From Symbiodinium natans (lineage: Eukaryota > Sar > Dinophyceae > Suessiales > Symbiodiniaceae), in the NCBI GenBank assembly GCA_905221605.1, contig CAJNDS010001990.1, forward strand, positions 118,501 to 182,500: DNA of 64,000 nt, read 5' to 3'. Of the stretch, positions 18,129 through 30,064 are shown piece after piece; within the stretch, counting starts at the first letter, position 1, and the number at the start of each line of letters is the position of its first letter. Below the pieces are notes generated by a model, which saw only the letters and a list, made by a program, of their open reading frames with translations, ran no database searches and was not told the DNA's origin. A program made the position numbers and the translations under genes.

Positions 18129-19811
18129 TGGCAGACAGTACCTCGCGGAGCAATGTCCTCCACCCCGAAAATTGGCTCAGAGCAAAGCACTATTTTACAG
18201 CTTTGGGTGGGAGAGAAAGTGCCTTGTTATGTTCAGCCAAGCAGGGTCAGCCTGAATGAAAGCAGTCATCAGCCCACATGCCAGGCCGCGTTCCATATCG
18301 ATGAAGGAGGCTCAGAAAATCTCGATCACAGATAGATGTTTTTCGTGGGTCCCTCTGTACCCCATCCGTGCTGCTGCTGGTAAAATCACCAGTAACCCTG
18401 TGTGTCTGATTGGCATCTGAGTTCACGAAATTGGATTAGACGCATCGCTGGATGGTCCAACACGATCTTTTGAAGCAATGTTGTTCCGCAGCCTCTGCGT
18501 TTTGTTTTGGCATCATGCATGAGCCACAGCGTTCACAGATGCATCAGCGTGTGCACAAGCAAGATAGCAGCCAGCAGAAAACATAGAACACTTACCTGTG
18601 CGGTAAGCCATGGCCTTCTCGAGGGCGCCCAGATTCACGCCCACGCGTGAGTCCCTGCCAGGGCCGGCAACGTACCGGATTCAGAGATTGTTCGACTCGT
18701 CAACGATACGCCCGATACGTGTCTTGGGTCGACTTGATGTGAGGGAGTCACAATGGCAGCTTTTCGTTCTGCCATCAGTTGGGGATGGTCATCCTGCTTG
18801 GTCAATGCTTTGATGAACAGAAACAGCTGGTAAGGATTACGTCCAAAAGGACAACGTCCACAAAGGAGCCAACCGTCCAGGAAAGTAAGTACATTGCTGA
18901 TAATATTACCCTAAACCCCAACCCCTAAACCCTAAACCCCAAACCCCAAACCCTAAACCCTAAACCCTAACGCCTAAACCCTAAACCCTAAACCCTTCTC
19001 AGTACAGCAGGGTTCGAAGCTGGCGTTGGCCATCCGCATCTTCGGAGATGGTGCTATGCCCGTGGACACAAGGGTTTACATTCTGATAATACTAAGAAAA
19101 GTAAAACTAATATAGTAATGATGTAATAATCATAACGATAATAATAATTAATACTGATAATTATCGTAATAAGGAAGCCCCCTCGAAATCAGTATTCCGC
19201 GTGAATGGAGCTTAGACATGTTTGGACCATGGTGTCACTGGGTTTGTTTGTATGGTTCGTCCCTTTCCGGACGCCTGCCAAGCGTTAAACTCCTCAATGG
19301 TTTAGGATTTCTAAGGGCAGCGCAGGATCTCAAGGGAAGTTTGCCAGGGGTCGTTGTGTAGTGCCCGCTAAAGGGGCTGTTTAGTGCGTGTGGGTGTGCT
19401 GCTACATGGGTGTGATCGCACTATCCGTGATCACACTATCCGAGTCTAGATGCTGATGACAATGGCGATGAATATGATAGCATTTTCGTAATGACGACGA
19501 GCGTGTTGTTGTTGATGACGTTGATGGTGATGACGACGGTGAGGACGGTGATGACATTGAGGATGGTGACGCCGACAATTCGGAAGAATAGATGGAGCAG
19601 GATGGTAGCAGTTGTAATGCCAGTGGTCCTTTTCTTTCAGAACATCTCTTTCTGTTGGCGTGGCATCGTACGCAATTGTTTCTCAAACTCCAGATGCTTT
19701 GGTGTTGTTAGGCATTTCTTGACCTCCTGTGCCGTACCATGGTCAAGATGTTTACTTGGAATGTATTCCAGAACTTTCAGCATAGTGTTGAAACCATCGC
19801 CTCCTTTTCTG

Positions 19812-22600
19812 AGGTCGGGAAGCTCAGAAACAACCTGCCATTCCGAAAGAAGCAGCGGGCCCTGTTCTACTTGGACGAAGCAGGCCACCGGTTGGCAAAG
19901 GGGAGGGCAAGGAGAAGCGAGAGCATGAAAAGCTACTGCCAGCAGTGGCAGGGCCTCTGATGGAGGAGCCCTGTTGGCTGGATGTGGCGCGCGTGGAGGG
20001 CCCGCTCCGTAAGAACGCTAGAGCTGTCACTGGAGCTTTGTTTTTGGCCTACGTCGTCAAGACTGGCCAAAAGTTCGTTCTCAAGAAGAAGGCAAGTGAC
20101 GACTCTCGGGCCAACAGAACACTTTGTGTAAACGATGGAACCTGTGCAATTATTGTGGCTGCATAGGCCGCCACTGAGCCTCTGAACAACTTTTGTTTGT
20201 CACACTCAGCCCAATCTTGCTGAGGAGCATGGGGAGCCAGACGCAGTGTTTCTTCGAGAGGCTGAATTTATGAATGCCCACAAGCATCCGAATATTGCGA
20301 ATATCTTGTTTGTATCGTCTTCCCCGACAACCGTCATCGCCGTGGAGCTGCTTGGCCCGCCCCTTTCCACGACGCAACAGCACATCAACCGTGTTGGGCT
20401 CAAGGAGACTTGCCACTGACATCAGCGAGTTTGCCTTAGACGGGGGATTTTGTCAATTGCTTTTCCTCGATAAGCGAGTTACGCCGAACATCATTGTCCC
20501 GGACATTTACTTAGCACAAATTTGTACGTTGGATTGTTTTTAATCGCCTCCAGCCTGCACTGCGGCTTCCCGGTGCAGACGAAGCGAAAACGCAAGCAAC
20601 ACTCACAGAGACACAGACGTACAGACTCGGAAGCCGAAACAGAAGCAGATGCAGACAGAGGTGCTGAAGCCGACACAGGCATGCGCGCTGTGATCGACAC
20701 ACGCGCGCACACACTGTCGCAGACACAATGGCAGACGCAGCGTGGACACAAAAGTGCAGACACAAACACAAAAGGGTAGGTGACTTCAAGCGAGGGCAAA
20801 CATAATGACAATGCAGCAGCAGAAAATATACGAGACAATCACAACGCACCTACTACACGGGAACATCTGCAAAACACAGGCTTGCGCGGCGGATGTCTTC
20901 GTTGGAATTCCCGTGCGCTGGCAAGTTCTTCTACGTGCGTTTATACTTGGAAAGCCCTTAGAACATTTACATATAGTACCAATGTAGAACATAGAGGCAG
21001 CAAGCACGCCACTGGAACCACACTCAACACTTGAGGTTCTCCTCGCTGCACACATGCGCTTAGAATGTCGGTTCTTGAATATGGAATGGGGGAATGAATG
21101 CATATAGCAGAAATGGAAATGTTTTTCATCTTGCAGGAAAGCAAACTGAACACGAGTTAGCTAGTGTCAAAGGGAAGAAAGTCTTGAACTCTTGTCTTTG
21201 CTTGCTGAGTTCCACTTGCTTAGCAACGCAGATTCCCACAATTCGGACCAGCAACTCGCTCACGAACCGCATGTTGTTGTGGGGTTAACCCTCCCCTTGT
21301 GGAGCCTACGATTTCGGAACGCGAGTTCTGAGCAGACGTCCGGGAACAGAATGAGACACTGCGGACACCGGCTTGAGCCAAGACTTGCCAGGATGCTCAT
21401 GCAGCAACTGTTTCTCAAGGCTTTGGTTGGTGAGAATGTGAGGCATGTAATTACGGCTGAGTTCACGTTTTGTCACAAAAAGAAGGGAATCCTTGCAGTG
21501 CAGTTTTCGCCCAGTGTCCTTGTCAGGAAGCTTTCAGGTGTGTGGCCACGGCAGTCCTCTTTCTACATGCGAGGCTTGTTGTCCATCGCGACATCAAGCC
21601 AAGCAACTGTTGCCACTCAGATCTGTCTGCCACAACGTGGGCTCTGAAGTTGATCGACTTTGATGCAGCTGAAACTTGTTCTTGTTAATATCATATGTTT
21701 GTTTGCGCGACGTGTTTGTGCACATCCGCAAGATCATGTTGGTGGTCCTTTCAAAAGGTAGCCCGATTAGCCAATTAGCCTTCTTTGCCACATGTTTTCT
21801 GTTGCTTACGTCGCTAGCAACCTCAGGAGAGCTTGGCAGAACCAGCCGGTCACGGCCCTGGCACTCCTTTTCTGTACTCGCCGATAGATTGGCAGGTCTG
21901 GTGCAGAAAGGCCGGGCAACTTTCGCGAAAGTGTTTGAAGGGCAGTGTACCGCAGTCATCTCATTATGTCTTCCCCACATCGTATTCGAAGAATCCTCAC
22001 ATCGTCCTCACATCGTCCTCGCATCGTCCTCACATCATTGTCACATCCTCTCATATATCAACCCAACATCGTGCTCCATCTTCTCAAGCGTCCACCCGTC
22101 CATCTCCTAAAACATCCACCCGGCCAACCTCTACGGGGGCCCCTTGTTTGGAAACTGAATGTCGCTGAAGCTTGAATCCCATAGCATGACCTGGTCCAAC
22201 ACAGTATTTAGTTTATTGGATCTTTGTAGGAAAGTACCAGGAGAGCAATACGGAAAAGAAACGCCCAGCAATCCTATACCACGCACCTCCACGGACAAAC
22301 CCTTCACAACGCTTTTGCGGTAACAAACTACGTTTGACTGACCATGTTTGGGCCCGAAAGCCCCTGAAGGATCTGGATGAGTATGCGGTCGGCGTCACTT
22401 TTCATGACGCGATCGTGGACCACCTTCATCTTCCTCACTCTGTTGCAGCATCCTTGATGCTGGGGCTGCAGACCCGCGAGAAGGCGCTGGACGAGGCCGG
22501 GTTGCACGGTCCGTCTGCGCCAATCAATGCTGCGCCCGGTTTAGTAGGGCCTCCGCCCCCTGAACACAGCTGGGGCCCTCTTTTCGTAAACTTTTCACAG
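19812..22600 (+). CDS. Divergent protein kinase, multi-exon
   Basis: Exons recognised by conserved kinase features in order. Exon 19812-20091 ends with A-L-F-L-A-Y-V-V-K-T-G-Q-K-F-V-L-K-K, the strand carrying the ATP-binding lysine. Exon 20210 to about 20393 has E-x-E-F-M-N-A-H-K-H-P-N-I and A-V-E-L-L-G (helix C, strands 4-5). An exon of about 21370-21429 has RLARMLMQQLFLKALV. It joins in frame to 21555-21670, V-L-F-L-H-A-R-L-V-V-H-R-D-I-K-P-S-N (catalytic loop) and L-I-D-F-D-A-A. Exon 21827-21944 contains G-P-G-T-P-F-L-Y-S-P. Exon 22361 to about 22600 has K-D-L-D-E-Y-A-V-G-V-T-F-H-D-A-I (helix F). The first intron is GC-AG (AAGAAG/GCAAGT). The usual DFG reads DFD, so metal binding may be altered or the domain may be a pseudokinase. 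Substrate unknown. Other exons probably missed; both ends approximate. Confidence 0.7.
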
Positions 22601-24988
22601 ACCGCCCAAACCAATGTGGGGGAGGGCCCTGAAGCCCTGAAGACTTCGCGGCCAGAGACCCTGAAACTTTCTAGCCAAGGCTTAGGCCCGAAGCCTGAAG
22701 CTTTTAAAAGCCTTAAATCTTGAAACTGTCCTTCGTGGATTGAAGCCAGGCCCTAAACAACCCAACTCCTTTGTCCTGAAACTTTCTGAACACTATTTCC
22801 GGGGACCAAAGAAGCCTACCATGGGTACCTGTAAACGTTTCGTGTTGGGGGCTCACTTCGTAACGTCGTAAGGAAACCCAGAAAGGTTACAGATGGAACG
22901 CGCCCAACCCGGGCTCTGCTCTCGAAGATTCCAGGAGCCAAGGGCCCTTAACTTTGAAGCCTTTACCCTGAGCCTGAGAGAGAGGTCTGTGCCTGAGTTT
23001 GAAGCAGCAAAGGGAAGAAGTGTCCTCAGATTGCAGCTAGAGCCAAATCCCCCAAAAATCCCATCCAAAGCCTTGCGGTCATAGCGAGTGCCCAGCAAAC
23101 TGAATTCGCGGAATAATCCCGGGAAACCTGTGATTACAGCAAGTGGCTCTAATATGCTCTAATAAACCGGGTGCAACAGAACTACTTTGCGTGAGGATGT
23201 GTCTTGTTTGCCTTATTTATTCTTATTTCGTCCGCGCTGTGCGACTGCAACTGTGAGGCTGTAAGGCCGCTGTTGTTGTCAAGTGTTTGTGCAATTTCCG
23301 CAGCATGATGCATCCTAAGCATTTCTAAGCACAGCCCGTCCATGTAGTTCTTGTCGTGCTGTCCATCTTGGGTGCAGAAACCATGGGCATTCTTGCACGG
23401 GGGTTTGCGGCCCGTAGCGCTGAGGTGCTCTCGTCAGTGCCATCATCAGAAGCTTGGCGTGTATTTTGCTAGAGCGTTCAGTGGCTTTCGGAGCCTGAGC
23501 GTCCGAGAGCTGTAGAAACTCAACGAACTTTTCATCAGCGCCCTTAATTTTGGTTTCTCAAGACCAAGCAGTTCTTTGGACACATGCTTGCTGACGTCTG
23601 AGTGCGAGGGTTGGTTTCTGGCACAGTAGTTCTTCGTCCCTGGTAATCTTAGGGTGTTTACGACGTTCCGGCCTTGCTTGTAGTGACTTTGACTGTGTGT
23701 GGCATGTTCTGGCGTCAGATCAAGAAAGCTGACAATCTGCTTCAGTACGTTTCAATGTGTCCACTCTGGTGCATATCGATGACAGCAATGAGTTTGATAG
23801 CGTTGGTGACACACGTGGTGAAAGCTACAAAGGTCACTCTTTGAATGGCGATGTATCTCGACGAGCTTGTCAGTCGGATGTTGCCCAAAGTAGAGCCCAA
23901 ACAGAAAATCACCCCGGATTTTGGACAAAGGAGTCCTCCTTCCGCGTTATAATGCTCCACGGTGTTGTCGCCCTCTGGCAGTTGACCTACCTTTCCCACG
24001 CACACTTGGAGAGGTGTTCCCTAAGTTCGGGCTGATCATTGTGCCTCTTGAATTAAGGTTCGTCGTTTGTCCACGTGTTTCGGGGGTTTCGGGGCCATGC
24101 GGCAGTTGGCGCCGTAGCTGTTGGTGATGTCACTTGTCGCATTGAGACGCGTTGGCTCGTTGATGGCCTGCTTGACCAAGGAATGGTTTTCGGGCAACGT
24201 TTACTCTGTGCCAGCGAGATGAAAAATTGCCGTGCCTCTACTCTGCCCCAACTTTCTGCCCCAACTTTCTGCCCGAACCCCGTGGAAACCCCAAAAAACT
24301 GAACTTTGGGCCACCATTCAAGATGTATATAGGAAAAGAGACATGTTCACACAAATGACACAACCACTCCTGAAGTGGAAAACTAAGAAAACTTCGGTTT
24401 CTCTCGAGTAAACTAGACCTTCCTCCCCTCTGTGCTTGCTGATGCTCCCCAACCTGGCCTGTAATCCCCAAACCTTCAACACGGAACTTCGAAGTTTCGT
24501 GTCGAAAATCCCCCTAGCCGAAACCTGCGAAAACGTGTGTTTTTTCGAGTAAAACACGCGTTTCCCCAAAAAAGCGCGGGCAAACGCCCAGGCCTGACCA
24601 GGGTTGGGCAGGGGACAAGCGTGCGCAGTCGGCACGTGTCAAAGCAGTGGCACTTCCCGTGCCGAGTTTTTTCAGGCCCGGCCACAGGCATCCTTTCGGA
24701 AGCTTCTGCTCAAGTGCGACCAGGTAAGGAGAGCAGAGCCCTGAGACATTGCGTTCACATCCAGGCGCAGACATGTGTAGGATGCATCGAGGGGTATACA
24801 CATCCCCTGAAGCTTCTTTTCAAGGCCGAGAGCCCACTCAACCCTAGCCGCCCTAGACCCCCAAGCCCCTAAACTCCCTTCTCCGAAGAGGAGTTCGGGG
24901 GGCGCCCCGAAGCCGACCTACAAGTCCTAAGCCCCGAAACCCCAACTTTCCGAAAACCTACCTTTCCCCTCCCCTCCCTCCCCCCCAG
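22601..24988. other. Stretch without a supported gene
   Basis: Non-repetitive sequence with short open frames on both strands and no recognisable domain. A minus-strand frame at 23742-24005 has a hydrophobic centre but no splice or family support. No telomere-type array. Confidence 0.4.
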
Positions 24989-25060
24989 CTGCCATGGCGT
25001 CCTCCGAGCTGTTGGGCGCCCTCAACCGGCCGTGGCCCACGAGAATCCGCTGTTGCAGAG
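24989..25060 (+). CDS. Candidate exon with telomere-repeat donor
   Basis: A strong pyrimidine tract and acceptor (CCCCCCCAG/CTGCC), then AMASSELLGALNRPWPTRIR and C-C-R, ending CAGAG/GTTTAG. The first array-like unit of the intron provides the GT. May contain a start codon (ATG at 24994). Confidence 0.45.
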
Positions 25061-25379
25061 GTTTAGGATGGTTTAGGGTTCAGGGCGTAGGGTTTAGGGT
25101 GTAGGGTTGAAGGCACAGGATGGTTCAGGGTTCATGTCTCAAATCATCAAACAGCCAGGGGCAATTTGTCCCTAAACCGCAAACCCTAAACCCCAACCCG
25201 CAGAAGTTGACTGGGTGGGGGTTCGGCATTTTGGGGTCTAGGGCTCAGGGGCTTCTGCTGTTTCGGGGCTTGGCTTTCTTGGGCCAGGCTGTTCCGTGGG
25301 TGAAGAACTGAGCCGCAGACAGGGTCTATGGTTTAGGACACCTAATTAAATCCGAAACCTCGGGGCCGTAAAACTTCAT

Positions 25380-25680
25380 ACTTCCCCATGCTGCTTAGGA
25401 CCCGCCCAGAAACCTAGAAACCGTAAACCCCCCAAAACCATAAAGAACCTGAACTTTGAAGCCCCAAAGCCCAGGACCCTAAAACCCCCAAAGCCCCAAA
25501 AACCTAAAACCCTGGAAACCCTTAAAGCCCCAAAATCCTTAAACCCTAAACCCTGAACGCCCTTAAAGCCCCAAACCCTAAGCCCTAAAACCCCAAACCC
25601 CAAAAGCCCCAACGCCCCTAAACGCCCTTAAAGCCCGAAACCCTAAAACCCCAAAATCCCCAAAACCCCTAAACCGGCTA
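25380..25680. repeat. Degenerate CCCAAAA/CCCTAAA array
   Basis: Long stretch of highly varied C-rich units (AAAGCCCCAAA, CCCTTAAAG, AAACCCCAAA). Minus-strand open frames here are repeat translations. Confidence 0.75.
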
Positions 25681-25767
25681 CATGTCGTCGGGCTCCTTGA
25701 AACGTCTGCTCGGCACCGAGGCGCCGGGAGATGGCGGAGGCCGCCGGTGCTGTCTTCGAGGCTGCCT

Positions 25768-25960
25768 AGGGTTTAGGGTTTAGGGTTTAGGGTTTAGGGT
25801 TTAGGGTTTAGGGTTTAGGGTTTAGGGTTTAGGGTTTAGGGTTTAGGGTTTAGGGTTTAGGGTTTAGGGTTTAGGGTTTGGGGTCTAGGGTCTAGGGTCT
25901 AGGGTCTAGGGTTTAGGGTTTAGGGTTTAGGGTTTAGGGTTTGGGATCTAGGATTTATAG
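25768..25960. repeat. (TTTAGGG)n array
   Basis: About 26 units; one internal block is homogenised to four TCTAGGG units. A short TTTAGGG array also lies at 26469-26535. Confidence 0.9.
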
Positions 25961-26269
25961 GGTTTAGGCAACCCCAAGCCCGCAAGCCCTGAAGTGTTTG
26001 GAGTTTAGGGTTCGTTGTTCTGGGTTCAGGCATGCGCTTTAACGGCTTAGGGTCTTAAAATAGGGGCCTGAGCCCATAATCTTAAAGCCGACATCTTGCA
26101 GATGGTCTAGGTTTGAGGGTTTCGAGTTTCGGGTTGGGGGCTTGGGGGCGACTCTTGCCCGAAACCTTTGGGCTTTAGGCAAACCTTCAAGCCCTTAGAC
26201 CCCTAAATCCCAAACCCAAGTTTCGAGGACTGGATATGTAGCTTTTAACCTTTTTGTTTGTATAGAATC

Positions 26270-26312
26270 CCTCTGTATATATATATATATGTATATATAT
26301 ATACATACATAG
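26270..26312. repeat. TA-rich microsatellite
   Basis: (TA)n interrupted by G and C in otherwise GC-rich DNA. Confidence 0.85.
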
Positions 26313-27232
26313 ATAAGCATAACCTTTTGTGGGCTAGGTATTCAGCCTAAGCTAAACCCCTAAACCAAACCCCCGACGTTCCAAGGGTTCGCCACGGGCG
26401 TCGGCAGCAGACACCGTGTGGGCGCTCCACCTGGATGACCAAGGGTTGCATCTACCCCCCAAAAGAAGGGTTTAGGGTTTAGGGTTTAGGGTTTGGGGTT
26501 TGGGGTTTAGGGTTTAGGGTTTAGGGTTTAGGGTGAGGACCCCCGTAGTCGAATAGCAGTCGCGTGAGAGTCATGGGGTTCGTACTTCGGGGGCTTGGTG
26601 TTGCAGCATTGGTACGTGCAGCATGTAGACCCGAGTCCGAGCCGCAAAGCCCAACTTGACGCTCCCAAAGATGCCGGTGGTGCCTGCTTCATGCTCATCA
26701 CCTGCCTCTTCTACCCAGCCTAGATGCCCACAATGCCAAGGACCAACACCACGACACGCAATTCACGCCCAAGGGCAAAAACCGGCTGCCCCAACCTCGG
26801 CTCGGGTGGGCTTGGGGTTGCTGGGTTCACCTTGAGGGGCTCAAGGTTGTGCCCTTTGTTTCGGGAGGCCTTGTCCTGAAGCCTTTGCGGAGGGGAGGGG
26901 AGAGCAGGAGTAAACGAAGGGAACCCGTTAGGGACGCTTAGGCGACGAAATCGGAACCCCTTGGCCATAGACGCGGCTTTGTGGAAGTTTCTGTCGCCTT
27001 GCAAGGATAGGCTTTCTAGGGTTTAGCGGGGGTTTACTGCCATCCTGACTGGCAAGGTGACTGAAAGACTGCCCACCTCCAGTTGCTCTCTCTTGAGCTT
27101 CAAAGCCCGAAATGCTGAATCCCCTCCCGCCCCGAACAACCTCCAGACCCTCTACCCTAAGCCCGAAACCTTAGGCCTGTAAACCCCGAATCCGAAACCC
27201 TAAACTGATGCAATCTCGGGTTCTCTGCCCAG

Positions 27233-27272
27233 GCCCGATGAGAGCCGGATGAAGAAAATCGAGCAGGCGTAG
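27233..27272 (+). CDS. Candidate terminal micro-exon
   Basis: Acceptor TCTGCCCAG, then PDESRMKKIEQA and a stop codon. It may end one of the micro-exon genes. Weak on its own. Confidence 0.3.
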
Positions 27273-27546
27273 CAAGTTTCTCGAAGCCAGTTCGTTGACT
27301 TGGAATCCTACGCCCAAGGATAAGTTACGCCATGATTATTATGACTACAACTACGATTTTTCCGATAATCACAATATTTACTATCATTCTATTCTTGCTA
27401 TTAGTACGATCATTCCCATTATGACTATTGCAGTTCTGAGTATTGTTACTATGAAGTCCTTCAGTGTCAATGCGGGGGAATGCCAAAGCGAATCCCCGGC
27501 AGCCTTCAGGAATACTGGGGAGCAGTTGGGGGTGACTGGGTTACCC

Positions 27547-27640
27547 ACCCTAAACCCTAAACCCAAAACCCAAAACCCTAAACCCTAAACCCTAAACCCT
27601 AAACCCTAAACCCTAAGCCCTAAACCTTAAACCCTGCACA
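27547..27640. repeat. CCCTAAA/CCCAAAA array
   Basis: About 12 units ending in CCCTTAA variants. Confidence 0.85.
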
Positions 27641-27784
27641 TTGTACATTCAGGGTTCAGGACTTGGGCTGCAGGATGCAGAGTCTCAACCACTGAAATTC
27701 AGGGGTTGAGACTCTAAGCTTAGCCCCAAAATGCTAAACCCTACAAGCCTGTACCCAAAACCATAAGGGCTTTACCCTAAGCAC

Positions 27785-28020
27785 CAAAATCCCGCCCCCC
27801 AAACCCCCAACCCCCAAACCCCAAAACCCGAGAACCCCAAACCCCAACCCCCAAACCCTAAACCCCAAAATCCCGCCCCCCAAACCCCCAACCCCCAAAC
27901 CCCAAAACCCGAGAACCCCAAACCCCAACCCCCAAACCCTAAACCCCAAACCCCAAGCCCCCAAGCCCCCAAGCCCCCAAGCCCCAAGCCCCCAAGCCCC
28001 AAACCCCCAAACCTCAAACC
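27785..28020. repeat. C-rich array with an 80-bp higher-order duplication
   Basis: Telomere-like C-rich units in which an 80-bp block (27785-27864) is repeated almost exactly (27865-27944), followed by CCCCCAAG units. Open frames here (GLGFGVLG types) are repeat translations. Confidence 0.85.
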
Positions 28021-28023
28021 CAG

Positions 28024-28102
28024 GCGGAAGAGGAGTCGACCGGGACCATCACCCCACCTGAGGAGAGGCCCCCGCCACCTGGCAAGGCTGGGCGGCATGG
28101 AG
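28024..28102 (+). CDS. Exon, acidic/proline-rich
   Basis: Acceptor AAACCCAG/GCG and donor CATGGAG/GTTAGG. It encodes AEEESTGTITPPEERPPPPG and then KAGRHG. Its composition differs sharply from the flanking repeats. Probably in the same gene as the exon at 28797. Confidence 0.55.
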
Positions 28103-28147
28103 GTTAGGGCAGGGTTGTAGGCCCTTACTTATAGCCCCTGTTTTCCT

Positions 28148-28257
28148 TTGTTTAGGGTTAAGGGTTTAGGGTTTAGGGTTTAGGGTTTAGGGTTTAGGGT
28201 TTAGGGGTTAGGGTTTAGGGTTTAGGGTTTAGGGTTTAGGGTTTAGGGTTTAGGGCT
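28148..28257. repeat. (TTTAGGG)n array
   Basis: About 15 heptamers, abutting a family E element. Confidence 0.9.
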
Positions 28258-28370
28258 ACTAGGACCCGGAATAGGCCGTTACTTCCTTTTTTCAAAGTTG
28301 GGGTTGCCTTGTAAACCCCTTTAAACCAAGAAGGGTACCCTATTGCTTCCTAGGTTACTCTTGGGTCTAG
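28258..28370. mobile_element. Short TIR element, family E copy 1
   Basis: Ends CTAGGACCCGGAATA and (reverse complement) CTAGACCCAAGAGTAACCTA; interior ...AAACCAAGAAGGGTACCCTA. Copies at 34771-34878 and 35437-35528 (5'-truncated), and a fragment at 8212-8235. Confidence 0.7.
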
Positions 28371-28671
28371 TAAGCGTTTGTTTGGGTGTTCGGCTTTATG
28401 AAGGGCTTGTGAGGTTTGGGTTTTTGATGCGCGCTCGTTTGGGTTTCAGGGTTAAGTAGGGGCTTGTGAATTTTTAGGGTCTTGGCTTGAGTGGGTGTTT
28501 GCCAAGGGCGTTGTAATGGTTTGTAAGGCGCAACGATCTCGCGGAGAGCCCTGCGTATACCCCCAAGCAAGCTTTGCAATTGCCTCCCCCGAATGGACCG
28601 ACCCCTCCAAGCCTCCAAGACAGAGGCAGAAGCACTTGACTTCCCAAACCCTAAACCCCCCTACACCCTAA

Positions 28672-28786
28672 GCCCTAAGCCCCAAGCCCTAAGCCCTAAG
28701 CCCTAAGCCCTAAGCCCTAAGCCCTAAGCCCTAAGCCCTAAGCCCTAAGCCCTAAACCCTAAACCCTAAACCCTAAACCCTAAACC
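28672..28786. repeat. (CCCTAAG)n then (CCCTAAA)n array
   Basis: About 11 CCCTAAG units followed by about five CCCTAAA, ending 10 bp before the next exon's acceptor. Confidence 0.9.
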
Positions 28787-28796
28787 CTTCCTCCAG

Positions 28797-28909
28797 GTCC
28801 GCGCCAAAGAGTCTCCCGCCGAAAAGGCGGCGCGGCGCGCGCGGCTCGGTGAGATGCCAAGTGCCGCAGAGGCAGCAGAGGCCGAGGAGGAAGAGGCCGC
28901 GGAGGCCAG
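28797..28909 (+). CDS. Exon, Ala/Glu-rich helix
   Basis: Excellent splice signals: TTCCTCCAG/GTC and GGCCAG/GTAACT. It encodes VRAKESPAEKAARRARLGEM, then an alternating A/E segment (P-S-A-A-E-A-A-E-A-E-E-E-E). Probably a coiled or charged helix. The upstream intron contains the CCCTAAG/CCCTAAA array and the downstream intron a TTTAGGG run at about 28960. Confidence 0.65.
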
Positions 28910-28939
28910 GTAACTGGGAACTATTTGGGGATTAATTGT

Positions 28940-30050
28940 GAGGGTTGAGGGTTGAGGGTTTAGGGTTTAGGGTTTAGGGTTGGGGTTTAGTTAAATTACG
29001 AAAATACGGGAACCCTCAGAGGCATCGAAAGGGTTTTCAGGAGGTGGTTGGAATTCTCTTCTCGGTCGGGGTGGCCAGGCGTTATCTGTTCCTGACGCTA
29101 AGCGCGAAGTTCCCCTAGATGGACAGTTCCTAAACTAACCCTAAACCCCAAACCCCAAAAACCCTAAAACCTACACCCCACACCCCAAAACCCTAAACCC
29201 CAAACCCCAAACCCCAAGCCCTAAACCCTAAACCCTAACCCTAAGTTGATTGTAAGGAATCTTCGCATTCTGCGGGTCAGGGGTGCATACGATCATCCTT
29301 GATGTTGATGCTCCGTCGCCGTGGCTCAGGATGAGTGGAGCCTGAAAAGCTCATCTGCTGTCCGTATACGTAGACCCTAAACTCTGAGCCATTCTAAGCC
29401 CTAAGCCCCCAAAAACTTAACCCCTAACAGCCATCCTAAACCCTCAACCCTAGAACCATCCTAAACCCTACCCGGGACCCTATGTACCCACAGTTTTAAG
29501 GGCTATACCTACCAAATAGTGGGTACTTACTAGTAAACTGTAGGCAAATAGAGTCCCAGCTAAGCCCTCAAATCACGCTCAACCCTAAACCCGAAACTTA
29601 TGTTCGCACTCCATGCCCGTCATTTCTGGAGCCTTGCCCTTGAAACGCCGAGAGTTCAAAGGTGAGGGATGTGTTCAGAATGCAATATCTGTTACAGCTT
29701 AAGGAAGGATGAACAAGGGCATTACGCTCATAAGGGACCCCTCATGTAGGCTCCCAAAGAGTAGGATCCCCTGTTAAAAAGGACCCCAATAAGACACCCG
29801 CTATTATCGTAACCCCCTTATACGGGTATGGGCGCCTCTCCATCTGAACCACAGCTGTTAACGGCTTCTATGGAATCAGGGCTGACGAGTAGATAGCACC
29901 CCCCCCTACACATCCAAAAATATACTGTGCATAAGAATAGAATCATATAAAAATCAATACTGCGATACTATAGTGGTCATGTAAAAATAGAACCATATAA
30001 TATTGCTTCTTTAAAGTAGAAATTTATAGTAGTTGTTAGAATTAGATTCT
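28940..30050. other. Array-rich stretch without a supported exon
   Basis: Short TTTAGGG run (28955-28990), degenerate CCCAAAC/CCCTAAA array (29140-29240), an imperfect inverted segment (29500-29560, GTGGGTACTTACTAG) and an AT-rich patch (29910-30040). No gene seen. Confidence 0.5.
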
Positions 30051-30064
30051 GAACTTGGCGCTGG

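Larger units (their letters stand above)
16581..19811. other. Mostly non-repetitive stretch without a supported gene
   Basis: A short TTTAGGG run (16800-16865), a family D element (17012-17142), a family C-like repeat (18049-18128), a short CCCTAAA array (18905-19000) and an AT-rich patch (19075-19175). The open frame at 17667-18122 overlaps the repeats and is not convincing. A minus-strand frame at 19637-19888 is noted under rejected items. Confidence 0.5.

Noticed and set aside
19637-19888. Minus-strand frame containing GDGFNTMLKVLEYIPSKHLD
   Set aside because: Looks somewhat protein-like, but overlaps the + strand kinase exon and has no supported splice partners or family match.
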